Notes: generated by a model not told the origin, from the letters alone. A stretch of DNA of 64,000 bases from Branchiostoma floridae (GCF_000003815.2 NC_049992.1:4786481-4850480), one strand, 5' to 3'. Counted from the first letter of the stretch, positions 1-10,321 are shown. Numbers and translations are program-made.

Positions 1-224
1 GTCATGCCTCCTCGTAATTTAGAGCTCGCAGACTCATCATCCGATCGATTTTCGCCTAATGTGAGGGGGTATTAGGACCCCGCATTATAGACCCTGTCTC
101 CCGCAAAGACCCCGATCTTTGGCACCGCCAGGTGACCACAATAGACTCCACACACCTGAGCTGACAAACGTGGGACGGCGGACCGACCTCACATGTCCTT
201 CCAGAAGGTCTCCCAGGCACGAAC
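1..224. other. unassigned intergenic sequence, repeat end at left edge
   Basis: No coding signal is visible. The first 70 bases resemble 11265-11330: both have a CCGAT..TTTTCG..AATGTGA..GGGGTATTA string. The window therefore probably opens inside a dispersed repeat. Confidence 0.35.
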
Positions 225-850
225 CACACACACTTACAGGAGCAGGCAGGGTGGGGAGAAACAATTACCGTTTGTGTCTTGCTTGGACATGTTTTTATAA
301 AGGATTGTGGGTTCACAGGTGTACTTGAGGTGACTAACTTTCGGTGCGAGTTCGCTGGAAAGTTAAAATTCACTATCACCACAGTCAAGAACAGCACACA
401 CACTTAGAGGAGTAGGAAGGGTGGGAAGAAAGAATTGCTGTAATAGTGTCTTGCTTGCACATGTTTTTATACAGGCATGTGTGTTCACAGGTGATTAACG
501 CCTACGTCACATTTCCAAACCGAGGCCCGGCCGGGCAGCTTTCGGGAACGAAAAGTATGGTACAAAATTGATTAAGACGTAAAGAGAACGGGGGAGAAAC
601 AATCGCTGTTTGTGTCTTGCTTGGACATTTTTTTTATAGAGGATTGTGTGTTCACAGGTGTACATGTACTATATATGATGACTTATTTTCGTTGTGAGTT
701 CTCTGGAAAGGTAAATTCACTATCACCACAGGCACAAACCACACACGCTTAGAAGATCAGGGAGGGTGGGAAGAAATCATTGCCGTTTGTGTCTTGCTTG
801 GTAATGCTTTTATACAGTCGTGTGTGTTCACAGGTGTACTTGAGGTGATT
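225..850. repeat. tandem repeat, about 170-bp unit, about 3.5 copies
   Basis: Units begin near 239, 408, 589 and 755. Each carries a GGTGGGAAGAAACAATTGCCG-like start, then GTGTCTTGCTTGGACATG, TTTTTATA and GTGTGTTCACAGGTG. A family E hairpin element lies at the same place in two units (from 495 and from 850), so the element probably inserted once and was copied with the unit. A weaker remnant of the unit is at about 1215-1285. No protein is supported. Confidence 0.75.
495..582. mobile_element. family E hairpin MITE, truncated
   Basis: This is the left half of a family E element: TAACGCCTACGTCACATTTC, then a GC-rich CCGGCCGGGC stretch, then AACGAAAAGTATG. It breaks off into the next 170-bp unit at about 582. 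Confidence 0.6.
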
Positions 851-1039
851 AAGGCCTACGTCACATTTCCAAACCGAGGCCAGGCCGGGCAGTTTTCAGG
901 AACGACAAGTACACCAAAGTACTTAAGACGTAAAGAGTATAGTCGTGGGTATTACTTGTGTATATGTTTACGTCTACATTTCTATTTTTCGTTTCTACAA
1001 ACGGCCGGACCGCGGTTTGGAAATGTGACGCTAGCCTTA
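850..1039. mobile_element. family E hairpin MITE, full length
   Basis: The inverted ends are TAAGGCCTACGTCACATTTC on the left and GGAAATGTGACGCTAGCCTTA on the right (the first 20 bases are diagnostic). The interior is AT-rich with the family's TAAAGAGTATAGTCGTGGGT segment. It has no coding capacity, so it is a non-autonomous element. Confidence 0.7.
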
Positions 1040-1890
1040 CTCTCACCACAGTCACGACCAATACATTTCTTAAAACCTACTTGTCACTAGGACGGCGCTC
1101 TCTGCGACATAAATTTCCTGTAAGAGGAGCGCACCGGTAAATTTGCCGACTACAACTATATCTCCGCGAATCAACCTCTGCTTAGAGTTTCAATAGATCG
1201 CTCAACGAATTGTATGCAGGTCGTAGAAACAATCGTCGCTTGTGCCTCCCTATGCTACACGCGTGTGTGTTCACAGGTGTGTTCGGACAAACACAGTAAT
1301 TACTAAACTCTGTGCTGTTCATTTGGAGCAACATTCAGTCGTTTAAAGCCTGATGACACCGCTGTGTACAGTGTACATACCCGTGTGTGTGTGTTCTTTA
1401 GTAGTTCTGTATGGATAGCCTGGCTAGTGAACGGGTACGTGGTTTATTGGGGATAAGGCAGAAACGCAGGACGTAATTAAGCTATTGAGAAAGATGGAAC
1501 GAAGTAGGGATCGGAGAAAGGAAAAATAGTATTGCTCGTATGTTTTGATTAGTAATATGAAATATCATAATGTCACATATAGTGACATCGTACAAAATAC
1601 GTTACAAACTACGTAACATGACTTAAAGTGATAGATGTCTTAAAAAGAAGGAAAAAACATGATGTCCTTTCTTTTCTGAAGACTAGCGTGACAGAAGCGT
1701 CTTTGTCCGTCATCTCTGTACAAATACATCGCCATATGGAGAGCGGTCATAGGAAAAACAACAACATAAATTTCGACACTGTTTTGATGTGTGATGTATT
1801 TACATGTATGTTCGATGGCATAGCTGCCTGAAACTCCCCTGTATTACCTTGTGCAATTTCAAAATTAAAACTGATGACTCTAAAGTTGCT
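1040..1890. other. unassigned AT-rich intergenic sequence
   Basis: Apart from a remnant of the 170-bp unit near 1215-1285 I see no conserved protein, RNA gene or hairpin here. Short open frames lack splice context or recognisable domains. Confidence 0.4.
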
Positions 1891-1897
1891 GTTCCGG

Positions 1898-2272
1898 GCT
1901 GAGCAGGTTTTGCTGTTTCGCGCGTTTTTCCAACCTTTGACCCGAGCCATCTGGTCCCGCTGCCTAGGATTCCAGCTGTATTGCCTAGTCAAAAAAAAAT
2001 TGATGAAACGAAAAGTGTGATATAAAAGCCACCAAACTGCACAAGACGAAAAGAGAACAGTCGTGGGCATTATTTGTGTATATGTTTAGTACAACACGTG
2101 TACATTTCTATGTCTCGTTTCCACCCTCGTTTCCAGCCCGGCCGGACCCCGGTTTGGAAATGTGATGATTAGCCTTGCGAAAATCCAATTTCAATATTGC
2201 TATGTCAGGCTAAGCAGGTTTTGCTGTTTCGCGCGCTTTTCCAACCTTTGACCCGAGCCATCTGGTGCCGCG
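1898..2272. repeat. direct repeat of about 65 bp flanking a family E element
   Basis: Positions 1898-1962 and 2210-2272 are nearly identical. Both contain GCAGGTTTTGCTGTTTCGCG, then TTTTCCAACCTTTGACCCGA and GCCATCTGGT. The right copy runs directly into the CSL module at 2261-2395; the left copy ends after GGTCCCGCTG. A family E element lies between them. This looks like a local duplication that copied only the upstream flank of the module. Confidence 0.7.
1998..2176. mobile_element. family E hairpin MITE, left end eroded
   Basis: The right end (CCCGGCCGGACCCCGGTTTG then GAAATGTGATG) and the interior matching the copy at 850 are present. The left GC-rich terminus is missing or replaced by an A-run. 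Confidence 0.6.
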
Positions 2273-2395
2273 CGGGCCGGGAGCGGCGCGCCCAATTATC
2301 CATGTGTAGCGCGTGGCACGTCCTGGCGCGCCTGGTGCGCTGCATTGTGCGCGAAGTGTGGGAAAACCACGCCTCCTCCCGACGACTGTCATCTA
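2261..2395 (+). promoter_or_regulatory. second copy of the Hairy CSL/E-box module
   Basis: This segment has, in order, CATCTG (from about 2258), CAATTATCC (2293-2301), a GGCACGT box, and AGTGTGGGAAAACCACGCC (2355-2373), which contains the CSL/Su(H) site TGTGGGAA at 2357-2364. It ends with TCCCGAC..TCATCTAAAC. The same blocks, in the same order and with the same 62-bp spacing between CAATTATCC and AGTGTGGG, occur on the minus strand upstream of the Hairy gene (20126-20206). I infer a duplicated Notch-responsive regulatory module. No bHLH exon is visible beside this copy, so its target is unknown. Confidence 0.65.
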
Positions 2396-2399
2396 AACT

Positions 2400-2760
2400 T
2401 CATCTCAAGGACATCCGGGCGGAAAGTCAAGGTCGAAGTCGACAAGAACGACGTTATGTCAGTTCTTAAACGTCCTTAAGATCTCAAACTAACGACAGAT
2501 TCGCGTCTTAGAACACGTCCTTGACTGTTTCCTTAGAGTCGATGAACTGTACAAAGGATCTCTACAAGGTCATTGGGGGGTCAAAAGTCAAGCGGCGTAT
2601 TAGAATGCGTCCTTAGAAACGTCTTGGAACGTTCCCACGCGTCGCACCTGCCAGCAGACGTCTGTGTCGGAACGCGGCACAATGTGGCCGGCTAGGTGGT
2701 CCGGCGGGGGGACGCGAGGCACAAAAGCGCTGCAGCGTGGACCAGCTAAAGTTAGCGTAT
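2400..2760. other. GC-rich non-coding island after the CSL module
   Basis: There are many CpGs and a second CSL-type site, TTCCCACG at 2632-2639, in the opposite orientation to the one at 2357. Open frames here are short and match no domain I recognise. It may belong to the same regulatory unit. Confidence 0.35.
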
Positions 2761-3760
2761 TATAGTCTGCATGAACGCCACGGAGTCGACTTCAAAGCTA
2801 TTATTGGGATATGGCCAGAGTATAGTCTCCATACAAGGCTTTTGGCTGTGCTTGTTTTTTTTCGTAGGCCCCCTTTTAAATAGACGTCGATCGCGCTGCG
2901 CTCTCACTGCGCTCTCACTGCGACCAACGTTCGATATCATAGAAAATATAAAAGTGTAACTGAAAAGACAACACACAAAGTTCGTAAAAGATTCTTTTTT
3001 TTCCTACAAAATTCGTTGAGCGATCTGTCAAAATGTAGGTGCTTTATGATTGTATATTGGCTTTGAGTGTATCTGATTTTCTATAGTCTTCCAGCCTAAA
3101 ACAGGGTACATACAGCGGATGTATCATATGATGCCCTTGGTATAATCAGAGCTGATATATTGTCAAACCACTACAAGTGACCACCTTGCCAATGTGACCA
3201 CATAAGGTGGCCTGCTTAGATAATGCTTCATCCTGTCGCAAACCTTAAGAATCCTGTCCATAGCGACCACCTGTCCATAAATTTTATAAGTCATGTGAAT
3301 TAATGGTCTTCTTAGGCAGTTCCAGTAATGTACAATATGTGTGTCAGAAAATAAGACATTATTGCACAAGTCATGATGATTGGACATAGTAATATATTAC
3401 ACGCACCCGCACTTGTTTACACCATTTTTTACTAGTTTGAACGTCCCGACTTAAAAAAAAAAGACTGGCAAGAATTTTGCGTTTTATCACGCCTTCGCTT
3501 CAGTATTTGTTTGCTTGATATTGTATAGTTAGGTGTGACGGATCGTTCAGTGTAATATAACCAGCTGCTGCCGCACCGCGTGCCTGCGAAGCTGGTGTGT
3601 TACGCCGAATGGCGGTTATACCGGCTATATAGATACAGATACAGATATTAATCATCGTACTTCATTAACTTGTATCGTTGATTTTAATTTGCAAAGTTTG
3701 ACATTAACACAACCAGCTGGCTACCATTGTTGGATTTTTTGTCCTCTCAATAAAACCGTT
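2760..3760. other. unassigned intergenic sequence
   Basis: The stretch is AT-rich. I see no supported gene, hairpin element or RNA gene. Confidence 0.35.
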
Positions 3761-3934
3761 CAATCACCGTCATAATAAGTCCCAATACAAAGAGAAAAAG
3801 GCCCGTCCAAGAAGCCTGCTGGTAGGCTATATGTCAGTAGAAGTTCACGCCCGCATCTGTGAGTGAAACCTCGGCTCACACGCTCGACCAGCTGGAAGAA
3901 AGTTCGGCAAATCGCTTCTGACTTTAGCCGCCGT

Positions 3935-4010
3935 GATAATGAGTGAATGAAGACCTTTATTATACATTTTTGCCCAAACGAAAAGTACAGGTCACTAAAC
4001 AGAGCATACA
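3935..4010 (-). mobile_element. LINE 3' tail
   Basis: On the minus strand it reads AATAAAGGTCTTCATTCA and continues as an ATTC-type microsatellite. The same tail ends the LINE fragments at about 29300 and 40410. Confidence 0.5.
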
Positions 4011-4043
4011 TAATAGTATCATAGACCTATAGCTAGTCTAACA

Positions 4044-4171
4044 TAATCTCCAAGCAGATCCTACGGTGCCATAAGATAGTATCAAAGCTGGCCAGGGACT
4101 ATAGCCGGCTAAGGGAGTCAAACGGGCGTTTGATACTATACATAACGCACCGTGGATCTGGTTCGAGATTA
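4044..4171. mobile_element. family C hairpin MITE
   Basis: The inverted ends are TAATCTCCAAGCAGATCC and GGATCTGG..GAGATTA. The flanks repeat GTCTAACA on both sides, an 8-bp target duplication with a possible ninth base. The interior includes GATAGTATCAAAGCTGGCC. It carries no coding sequence. Confidence 0.8.
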
Positions 4172-4424
4172 GTCTAACACAGAAGTTCGGCTTCTTCTAG
4201 CTTCTTGGTATCAAATGGTAAAAATGTAGGTTTGTATGGGTTTAGCAACAGTTGGTTTGTCAAATGAGGAATACAAACTTGTCACTACCACTCATGTCTA
4301 AAGATAATGGCCTCGGACGGAACCGCTTGTGCCTGCTAGGTGTGGGTTTAAAGGGACACCCGCGGGGCTTTAAATCATATGTTCTCTTCTCTCAAAGAAA
4401 AGGTTTGAAAGGACGACATCTACC

Positions 4425-4530
4425 AAATAACAATGGCGGCCGCGATTCTCACGCGCATGGCAACTAGCTAAGATGACGTCATGTCGCCCCGGCCTGGGGT
4501 ATATTGGTCGCCATGGCAACACAGACGCTC
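4425..4530. promoter_or_regulatory. promoter-like cluster: YY1-type, CRE, CCAAT and RFX X-box sites
   Basis: Within about 100 bp there are AACAATGGCGGCCGC (YY1-like, around 4429-4443), a perfect CRE palindrome TGACGTCA (4474-4481), ATTGG (reverse CCAAT, 4503-4507) and a perfect RFX X-box GTCGCCATGGCAAC (4507-4520), in CpG-rich sequence. These site identities are established knowledge of the factors. That they act here is inference. No gene body is recognised on either side, so a non-coding transcript or a distant first exon is possible. Confidence 0.45.
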
Positions 4531-4539
4531 TATTTTTCT

Positions 4540-5227
4540 GACAAGAAAAGTTCTTGGTTTTTATGAAAAACACGAATGCTTCGACCTTTTTTCTAATAAT
4601 AAGCAAGTGGTGTAACACAGATGAAATACGAAAACTAAGATGTAATATAACTATCTAAGATTTACAGGAGACTTTATTGAACATCATTTAAAAAATTAAT
4701 TTCAACTTAGTGTTCTGGGAGTACTTTGTGCGTATTTCCAATGGCCCAGCTTTTTCAATCTTTACCTCCCGCCTTAAAGCAGATAAATTGTTTGGCTGAT
4801 TGTTTTACGGAGATGATGATGATGAGGAAGAGGCGAAGAGGACTGCTTGCTCAAAAAACATAAAAGAATCGTGTGAAAATGATGTACTTAGCTGAACCTT
4901 ACATCTTCTTGGAGATTAGTAACTGATCCCGCGAACATGCAGCACAACAAAACCCAACAAAAGTGCCATTGACGGAAGAGTGGAGTGTGTGGTGACTTTC
5001 AAAGGACGTTATGATTGTGACGGGAACCGGATCGGACATGCCGACCGGGCCACTGCAGCGTGCAGCTGCGGGGTTAAACAAATACAGGCCCGAGCCTGTC
5101 CCGCTGACCGCCCGGCACAATACCCACCCGTCCGCCTTATAAACGAGACGGAACAAATTTGTGTTAACGTCCAGCTGGCCCTATAGTGTCGGAACAAACG
5201 TGCTGGGTCTGTCAGGGGCAGGGTTGG
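4540..5227. other. unassigned, with a CpG-rich patch at 4960-5230
   Basis: The left part is AT-rich with nothing recognised. The patch from 4960 is CpG-rich and holds a TATA-like CCTTATAAACG at about 5134. I cannot tie it to a gene. Confidence 0.3.
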
Positions 5228-5990
5228 CGTCAACAGCAGCTGCTGGGGACTTTGGCGATGTGAATCACGTAGGAGACAGAAATATGGAGCTAGGGCCGTT
5301 CGGATTACGACTTTTGCTGTAATCTACAATCAAATCCAGGGTCCGACTAAGTTTTTAAAACAATTTCACATGTCTTTTTTTAAGAAAAAGAGGCGTATAG
5401 AAAAATTCTGAACTGGAAATACCTATAGCAGATGCTGAGGACTTTAGCGATGTGAATTACGTCCGAGACAGAAATATGGAGCAAGGGCCGTTCGGATTAC
5501 GACTTTTGCCAAAACTTGCGGCTAATCTCCAATCAAGTCCAGGGCCCGATCCAATTTTTTACATGTCTTTTTTAATAAAAAGAGGTATAAAGGAAAATTC
5601 TGATCTGGAAATACCTATAGCAGATGCTGAGGACTTTGGCGATGTGAATTACGTCCGAAACAGAAATATGGAGCAGGGGCCATTCGGATTACGACTTTTG
5701 CCAAAACTTGCGGCTAATCTCCAATCAAGTCCAGGGCCCGATCCAGTCTTTACATGTCTTTAAAAAAAAAAAAAAAAAAAAAGAGGTCTCAAGAAAAATT
5801 CTGACCTGGAAATACCTATAGCAGATGCTGAGGACTTTAGCGATGTGAATTACGTCCGAGACAGAAATATGGAGCGTGGATCGTTCGGATTACGACTTTT
5901 GCTAATCTACAATCAAATTTAGGGTCCGACTCAGTTCTTAAAAGTTGTTTTTACATGTCTGCTATAGATAGAGGGATTGAGAAAAATGGT
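5228..5990 (+). repeat. tandem repeat, about 192-bp unit, about 3.7 copies
   Basis: The string GGACTTTRGCGATGTGAAT recurs near 5248, 5439, 5631 and 5832, giving periods of about 191, 192 and 201. Each unit contains ATATGGAGCAAGGGCCGTTC and TCTGACCTGGAAATACCTAT. One frame stays open over about 1.6 units (5452-5763, 103 aa) because 192 is a multiple of three. That frame is broken in the outer copies, which have deletions and a poly-A run at 5763-5781, so I call it a repeat rather than a gene. Confidence 0.75.
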
Positions 5991-7045
5991 GCGCTGAAAA
6001 TACGCATAAAAAGTCTGAAAAACGTGTGGAAGCACCGAGCATTGGCCTTTTGAATTGCTTGTAAGCCGAATTCTTGGGAACAAGAAATTCGGACAAAAAT
6101 GTCATGGAAGGTTTTGGCCCTGATATTTAGAATATCAATATCATAATGGATTAATACAGACCTTGAAACAGTTCTATTATTGATGTTTTCGTCTATTTTG
6201 ACATTCACATTTTTGCTAGAACACTGAGACTTTCATACAGAGAGCTAGAGCAGTTCTCAACATTAGAACACTGAAATAATCCAGAAATATGCAATGAAAG
6301 TACAAAACGACAGTCTTCCAAGCAAACTTAAAAATACGTGTTAACAACAATGACAAGAGATCAACTTTACCTAGCTATAGTCTGTATGTATCGAAAGTAC
6401 AAATCAGTGACTAGATATCCTTCTTACGTACATACATGAGCTTAATCTTTTACCAATAAATTGTCACCTATGACAAATGTAGAACAGTTCTATGTTTGCT
6501 TGTTTCTGACAATAGCTTATAAAAAATGTTGATACCCGTAGCTAATTCGTTACTTTGCTTATGCTGCCTTTGTCGAGTCTATGATGACTCCTTACAAACA
6601 TGGATCTTAGAGTTGTATCAATGTTTGTCTTTTTTCCGGTTTCCCCAATGCCCACTTGGACCACATTTTAATTTGAACAAGTTTTTGACAAATAATCACT
6701 TGTCTGTACTTTTTCTCATATATTCACTTACGAGTTTAGGAATAGAGGGTCAAGTAAACAATAATCTATGATGTCAAATTTGAAGCCTCTAAGTATATTT
6801 GATTATTCTTTTGTGATTTTTTTTCTGCATCCGACTTTTCCATTCTTCTTTCTGTATGTCATATTTCAACATTTTTGTGTATTCTGTTTATGTTGTGCAT
6901 TCTTTCAAGCACTGATATTACAAGCACAGCTCAACTTTATATCTTTTGTGTAAGTTTGAACAACACGACATTTTGTACAAAGAAATACAAAATGAATACA
7001 TAGAAAAGGCCATGGCATGGTAGTTTAACACACAATACTTTGCTG
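5991..7045. other. unassigned AT-rich sequence
   Basis: I see no conserved domain, hairpin or RNA gene. The hydrophobic open frames at 6526-6953 reflect T-rich composition. Confidence 0.35.
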
Positions 7046-7800
7046 GACTAGCCCCCTGCTGTTGTGATTGCATAAAAGTTGTGTGACCTAACGGCTATTG
7101 CAATGGAGAAGTACTAAAGTCTTCTATTTTTTTCATCAAGAAAATAAGTAGAGTAGAGATTACCGTAGGTATGCTAAGAACAGGTGACTCAAAAACTGTA
7201 CATACATTATTTTTCTGCTTAGCTTGCAATATTTCGAAAAGGGTATGGTAGTTGAACACACAGCACCACATTTGGACTAGCGCCCTGCTGTAGTGATTGC
7301 ATAAAGTTGTGTGACCTAAAGGCTATGAGCTATAGCTATTGCAACGGAGAATGACTTAAACCAACGTCTTCTATTTTTTTCATGAAGAAAATTAGTAGAG
7401 TAGAGATTACCGTAGGTATGCTAAAAGCAGGTGGCTCAAAAATTGTACATACATTATTTTTCTGCTTAGCTTGCAATATTTCGAAAATAGTATGGTAGTT
7501 GAACACACAGCACCACACTTTGACTAGCCCCCTGCTGTAGTGATTGCATAAAGTTGTGTGACCTAATGGCTATTGCAACGGAGAATGACTTAAACCAACG
7601 TCTTCTATTTTTTTCATCAAGAAAATAAGTAGGATAGAAATTACTGCAGGTATGTTAAGAACAGGTGACTCAAAAATTGTACATACATTATTATTTGCAT
7701 AGCTTGCAATATTTCGAAAAGAGTATGGTAGTTGAACACACAGCACCACACTTGGACTAGCCCCCTGCTGTAGTGATTGCATAAAGTTGTGTGACCTACG
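7046..7800. repeat. family I tandem repeat, about 235-bp unit, about 3.2 copies
   Basis: GACTAGCCCCCTGCTGTAGT followed by GATTGCATAAAGTTGTGTGA recurs at about 7048, 7274, 7522 and 7756. The intervening CTTCTATTTTTTTCATCAAG and TTGCAATATTTCGAAAA blocks repeat in step. Further pieces lie at 8078-8183 and 8952-9030, so the array was once longer and was split by later insertions. Confidence 0.85.
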
Positions 7801-7911
7801 ATTGATTTACATATTAACCGGTAATTTGATCTGCTAATTTAAAAATCAATCTTTAATCCAATCTACTGACGTCCTGGTAGGCACTAACCGCCGAATACCC
7901 CGGATATAAAC

Positions 7912-8055
7912 TAATCTCCAAGCAGATCCACGGTGGGGTAACATAGTATCAAACTCACCGGTGCCTGTCTGACTTCCTTTGGCCAGCTATAATCCTTTTT
8001 GCCTTGGCCAGCTTTGATACTATCTTATGGCACCGTAGGATCTGCTTGGAGATTA
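7912..8055. mobile_element. family C hairpin MITE with 9-bp target duplication
   Basis: Ends are TAATCTCCAAGCAGATCC and GGATCTGCTTGGAGATTA. GATATAAAC flanks it on both sides, a perfect 9-bp duplication. It lies in sequence that interrupts the family I array. Confidence 0.85.
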
Positions 8056-8077
8056 GATATAAACAACAACAGCGATC

Positions 8078-8183
8078 GCTCGTATTGCAACGGAGAATGA
8101 CTTAAACCAAAATCTTCTACTTTTTTCATCACGAAAACTAGTAGAATAGAGATCACCACAGGTATGTTAAGAACAGGTGGCTG
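8078..8183. repeat. family I repeat fragment
   Basis: It carries the unit's GTATTGCAACGGAGAATGAC block through GGTATGTTAAGAACAGGTGG, and then stops. The missing remainder resumes near 8952, after the insertions at 8184-8950. Confidence 0.65.
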
Positions 8184-8446
8184 CCCCAGCTGGACCGGAC
8201 TGCTGCCCTCTGATTTTCGTCGTGCCGCCTCAGCTCAGACATTCCGCCGCCCGGACCCGGGCCTGTCATACAGACGTACCGGTGCACAATTACCTGCGGA
8301 TACCTGTCGGAGTTCTGTATGACACCTGTCAATCACTCAGGCCTGGTTAGTGTCATCTGACGGATGGGCTGTAATTTAGGCGTCACTGGGGATTTTTGGA
8401 GCCGTCTAAGGTTGGTAGTCCCTTTTGGAGGCCGTAGGGGCAGCGG

Positions 8447-8645
8447 TAGCCTCCATAGCAGGCTCTCTGAGTATTTCTTCGGTCTTTTTTGGTGCTCATA
8501 ATACGCTTTTGCTGGCCTTTTTGTGCTGGATCGCTTCCACGGGTCACCAGTACGAGCAACCAAGTACAAAAAGAAAAGGTCAGCAAAAGTGGATTATGAT
8601 CCAAAAAAGGCAGGAAAATACCCAGAGAGCCTGCTATGGAGGCTA
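8447..8645. mobile_element. family A hairpin MITE
   Basis: The inverted ends are TAGCCTCCATAGCAGGCTCT and AGAGCCTGCTATGGAGGCTA. The flanks GGGCAGCGG and GGGCGGTGG match at 7 of 9 positions, a decayed 9-bp target duplication. The interior has the family's TGGTGCTCATAATACGC segment. It is non-coding. Confidence 0.8.
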
Positions 8646-8646
8646 G

Positions 8647-8890
8647 GGCGGTGGGTTGTTATCCACTGTGTCTGGGACACGGTATTGTAGTTGGAGTCCA
8701 ACTCTCTCCGCCCTCATCTTTTACCTTCCAAATCCATTTTGAGTGTAGAGGAAACTCATTTCCCAAGGACAGAATATTGGTGGCATGCCAGAGGATTAGA
8801 ACCCAAGGCCTTTTGGTTCCGGACTTTAAAAAATACCATAGAGGAGAGAGATTTGGGAGATGTTTGGACTTCGAAAAACTGATTTCACAC
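8647..8890 (-). mobile_element. SINE-like element with Pol III B-box
   Basis: On the minus strand GGGTTCTAATCCTC (near 8800) matches the Pol III B-box. The plus-strand start GTTGTTATCCACTGTGT resembles the one at 44750, where the same layout recurs. I infer a tRNA-derived SINE family distinct from the one at 25714. The ends are not defined. Confidence 0.45.
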
Positions 8891-8951
8891 AAAAATGGTA
8901 CAAGCTGCTTTCCGGATTCTTACTTAGCACCAATTTGGGATCGGCTATGAT

Positions 8952-9030
8952 AGCATGTTGAAGACACACCACTACCAGTGGACTAGCCCCCTGCTATAAT
9001 GATTGCACAATAATTGTGCGGCCCAGGATT
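8952..9030. repeat. family I repeat fragment
   Basis: It matches the GACTAGCCCCCTGCTATAAT and GATTGCA part of the 235-bp unit and is the other half of the unit interrupted at 8183. Confidence 0.6.
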
Positions 9031-10140
9031 ACAGAAATGGTGATGAGAACCACCCTATGCACTATCCGATGAGGAAAAGACTTTAATTTGGCATATCGAA
9101 GTGTTCAACAGAAAACGGCCGTAAAGTAAGAATGTTTTGAATACTGATACGTAGTATGCATCTAATTGTGATATCTTTGCTGTTATAAAGAAGAAAAGTA
9201 AATCAGTAAACATGTTTGAGATCTAGTGAATAGACGAATTCACATAAATGAAGCCATCAACAATACAAAACATGTCACAACGAAATCAACGTATTAAAGT
9301 ATACAAAATATATCTTTACATTATCAAATACTTCAACTGCTTTTTATTATAACAAAAACATTGATTGTTTTCACCTAATTTTCAAATAGTCATCTTTAAG
9401 ATAACTGACTACCAACATTTGGTGAGTCTAATCTCTTTGGCTTTCAAATAATAATTGAACTATTTCATGTTGTTATATTCTATGTGTTTGTATTCCATAT
9501 ATTGTGTTTGCGAGCTCAACATGTCCTGATATAGTAGTACGTAATGATAAACATTTTGCAGTTATTTCCTCACGTGTTGTTCACTTGGACGTCTCGCTGG
9601 GGGGTCACTGTGGGGTTTCTGGCTACCCTGTTATCAGCGCCGGTAGAGTGGTATAGTTTCATCTGGTGTTACCGCAAATTATAGTAATAGTCCTGCACAA
9701 TAGCGGGGAGATGGGTATGATTAGACACTCAACAAGCATTGCCGGAATCCATGATAACCTGTCTTCAAACAAGGCACCTCATGGTTCTCATCGCATCTCA
9801 TATTTTTCTATGTCGATGGGCTTTTATGAAAAAAGGGTCATTCTTTATTCCTGAATACTTGACCGTTGGGGAACCACAAACGACCTTGCGAGCAATATTT
9901 ACACCCTTACCTCAGTGTTCTACTTTATGCAAGGAGGTTAAAAATCAAGCCTCCTTGCTTAATGTCAGTCCGTTCTCTGGTATTAGCCTCCCGTCTTTTC
10001 TGTTGTCTACACCCCATTCTCAATGGTCCAGGTCTCATGGTTTGAGTTGCTCCCTAGGTTGCTGGAGATAGTATTGGGAAGGAGATTGAATAGCATGTCA
10101 GCGGAGTTGGTCGATCAGAATTACCCAGGTTGGCTCCTTC
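9031..10140. other. unassigned, with one mini-hairpin
   Basis: No gene is supported. A short perfect-arm hairpin GCAAGGAGG..CCTCCTTGC lies at 9928-9958 and resembles those inside the minisatellite at 34800-36475. The 110-aa open frame at 9739 has no recognised domain. Confidence 0.35.
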
Positions 10141-10321
10141 AGGGCGCGGTCACATATAGGTAGTGCGTACGATCGCTTCGGGCATTTTGGAGCACAAAAA
10201 CGTACGTCTGCAAAGTTCAAATGTCTTGGTACACAAATTGCTGTTTTGGATCCATGTCGGTGGTTGGTTGTGTCACAGCCTGTTCTATCCTATCGTGCGA
10301 CGGTCGCATGACATATAATCG
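10141..10321. mobile_element. family H MITE
   Basis: It starts AGGGCGCGGTCACATATAGG and includes GTACGATCGC, GGCATTTTGGAG and TTTTGGATCCATGTCGGTGG. Fuller copies are at 24887 and 58207. The right end is eroded. Confidence 0.65.

Noticed and set aside
2197-2469. 90-aa open frame over the left CSL module
   Set aside because: The homologous module at Hairy does not keep this frame, so the shared sequence is regulatory rather than coding.
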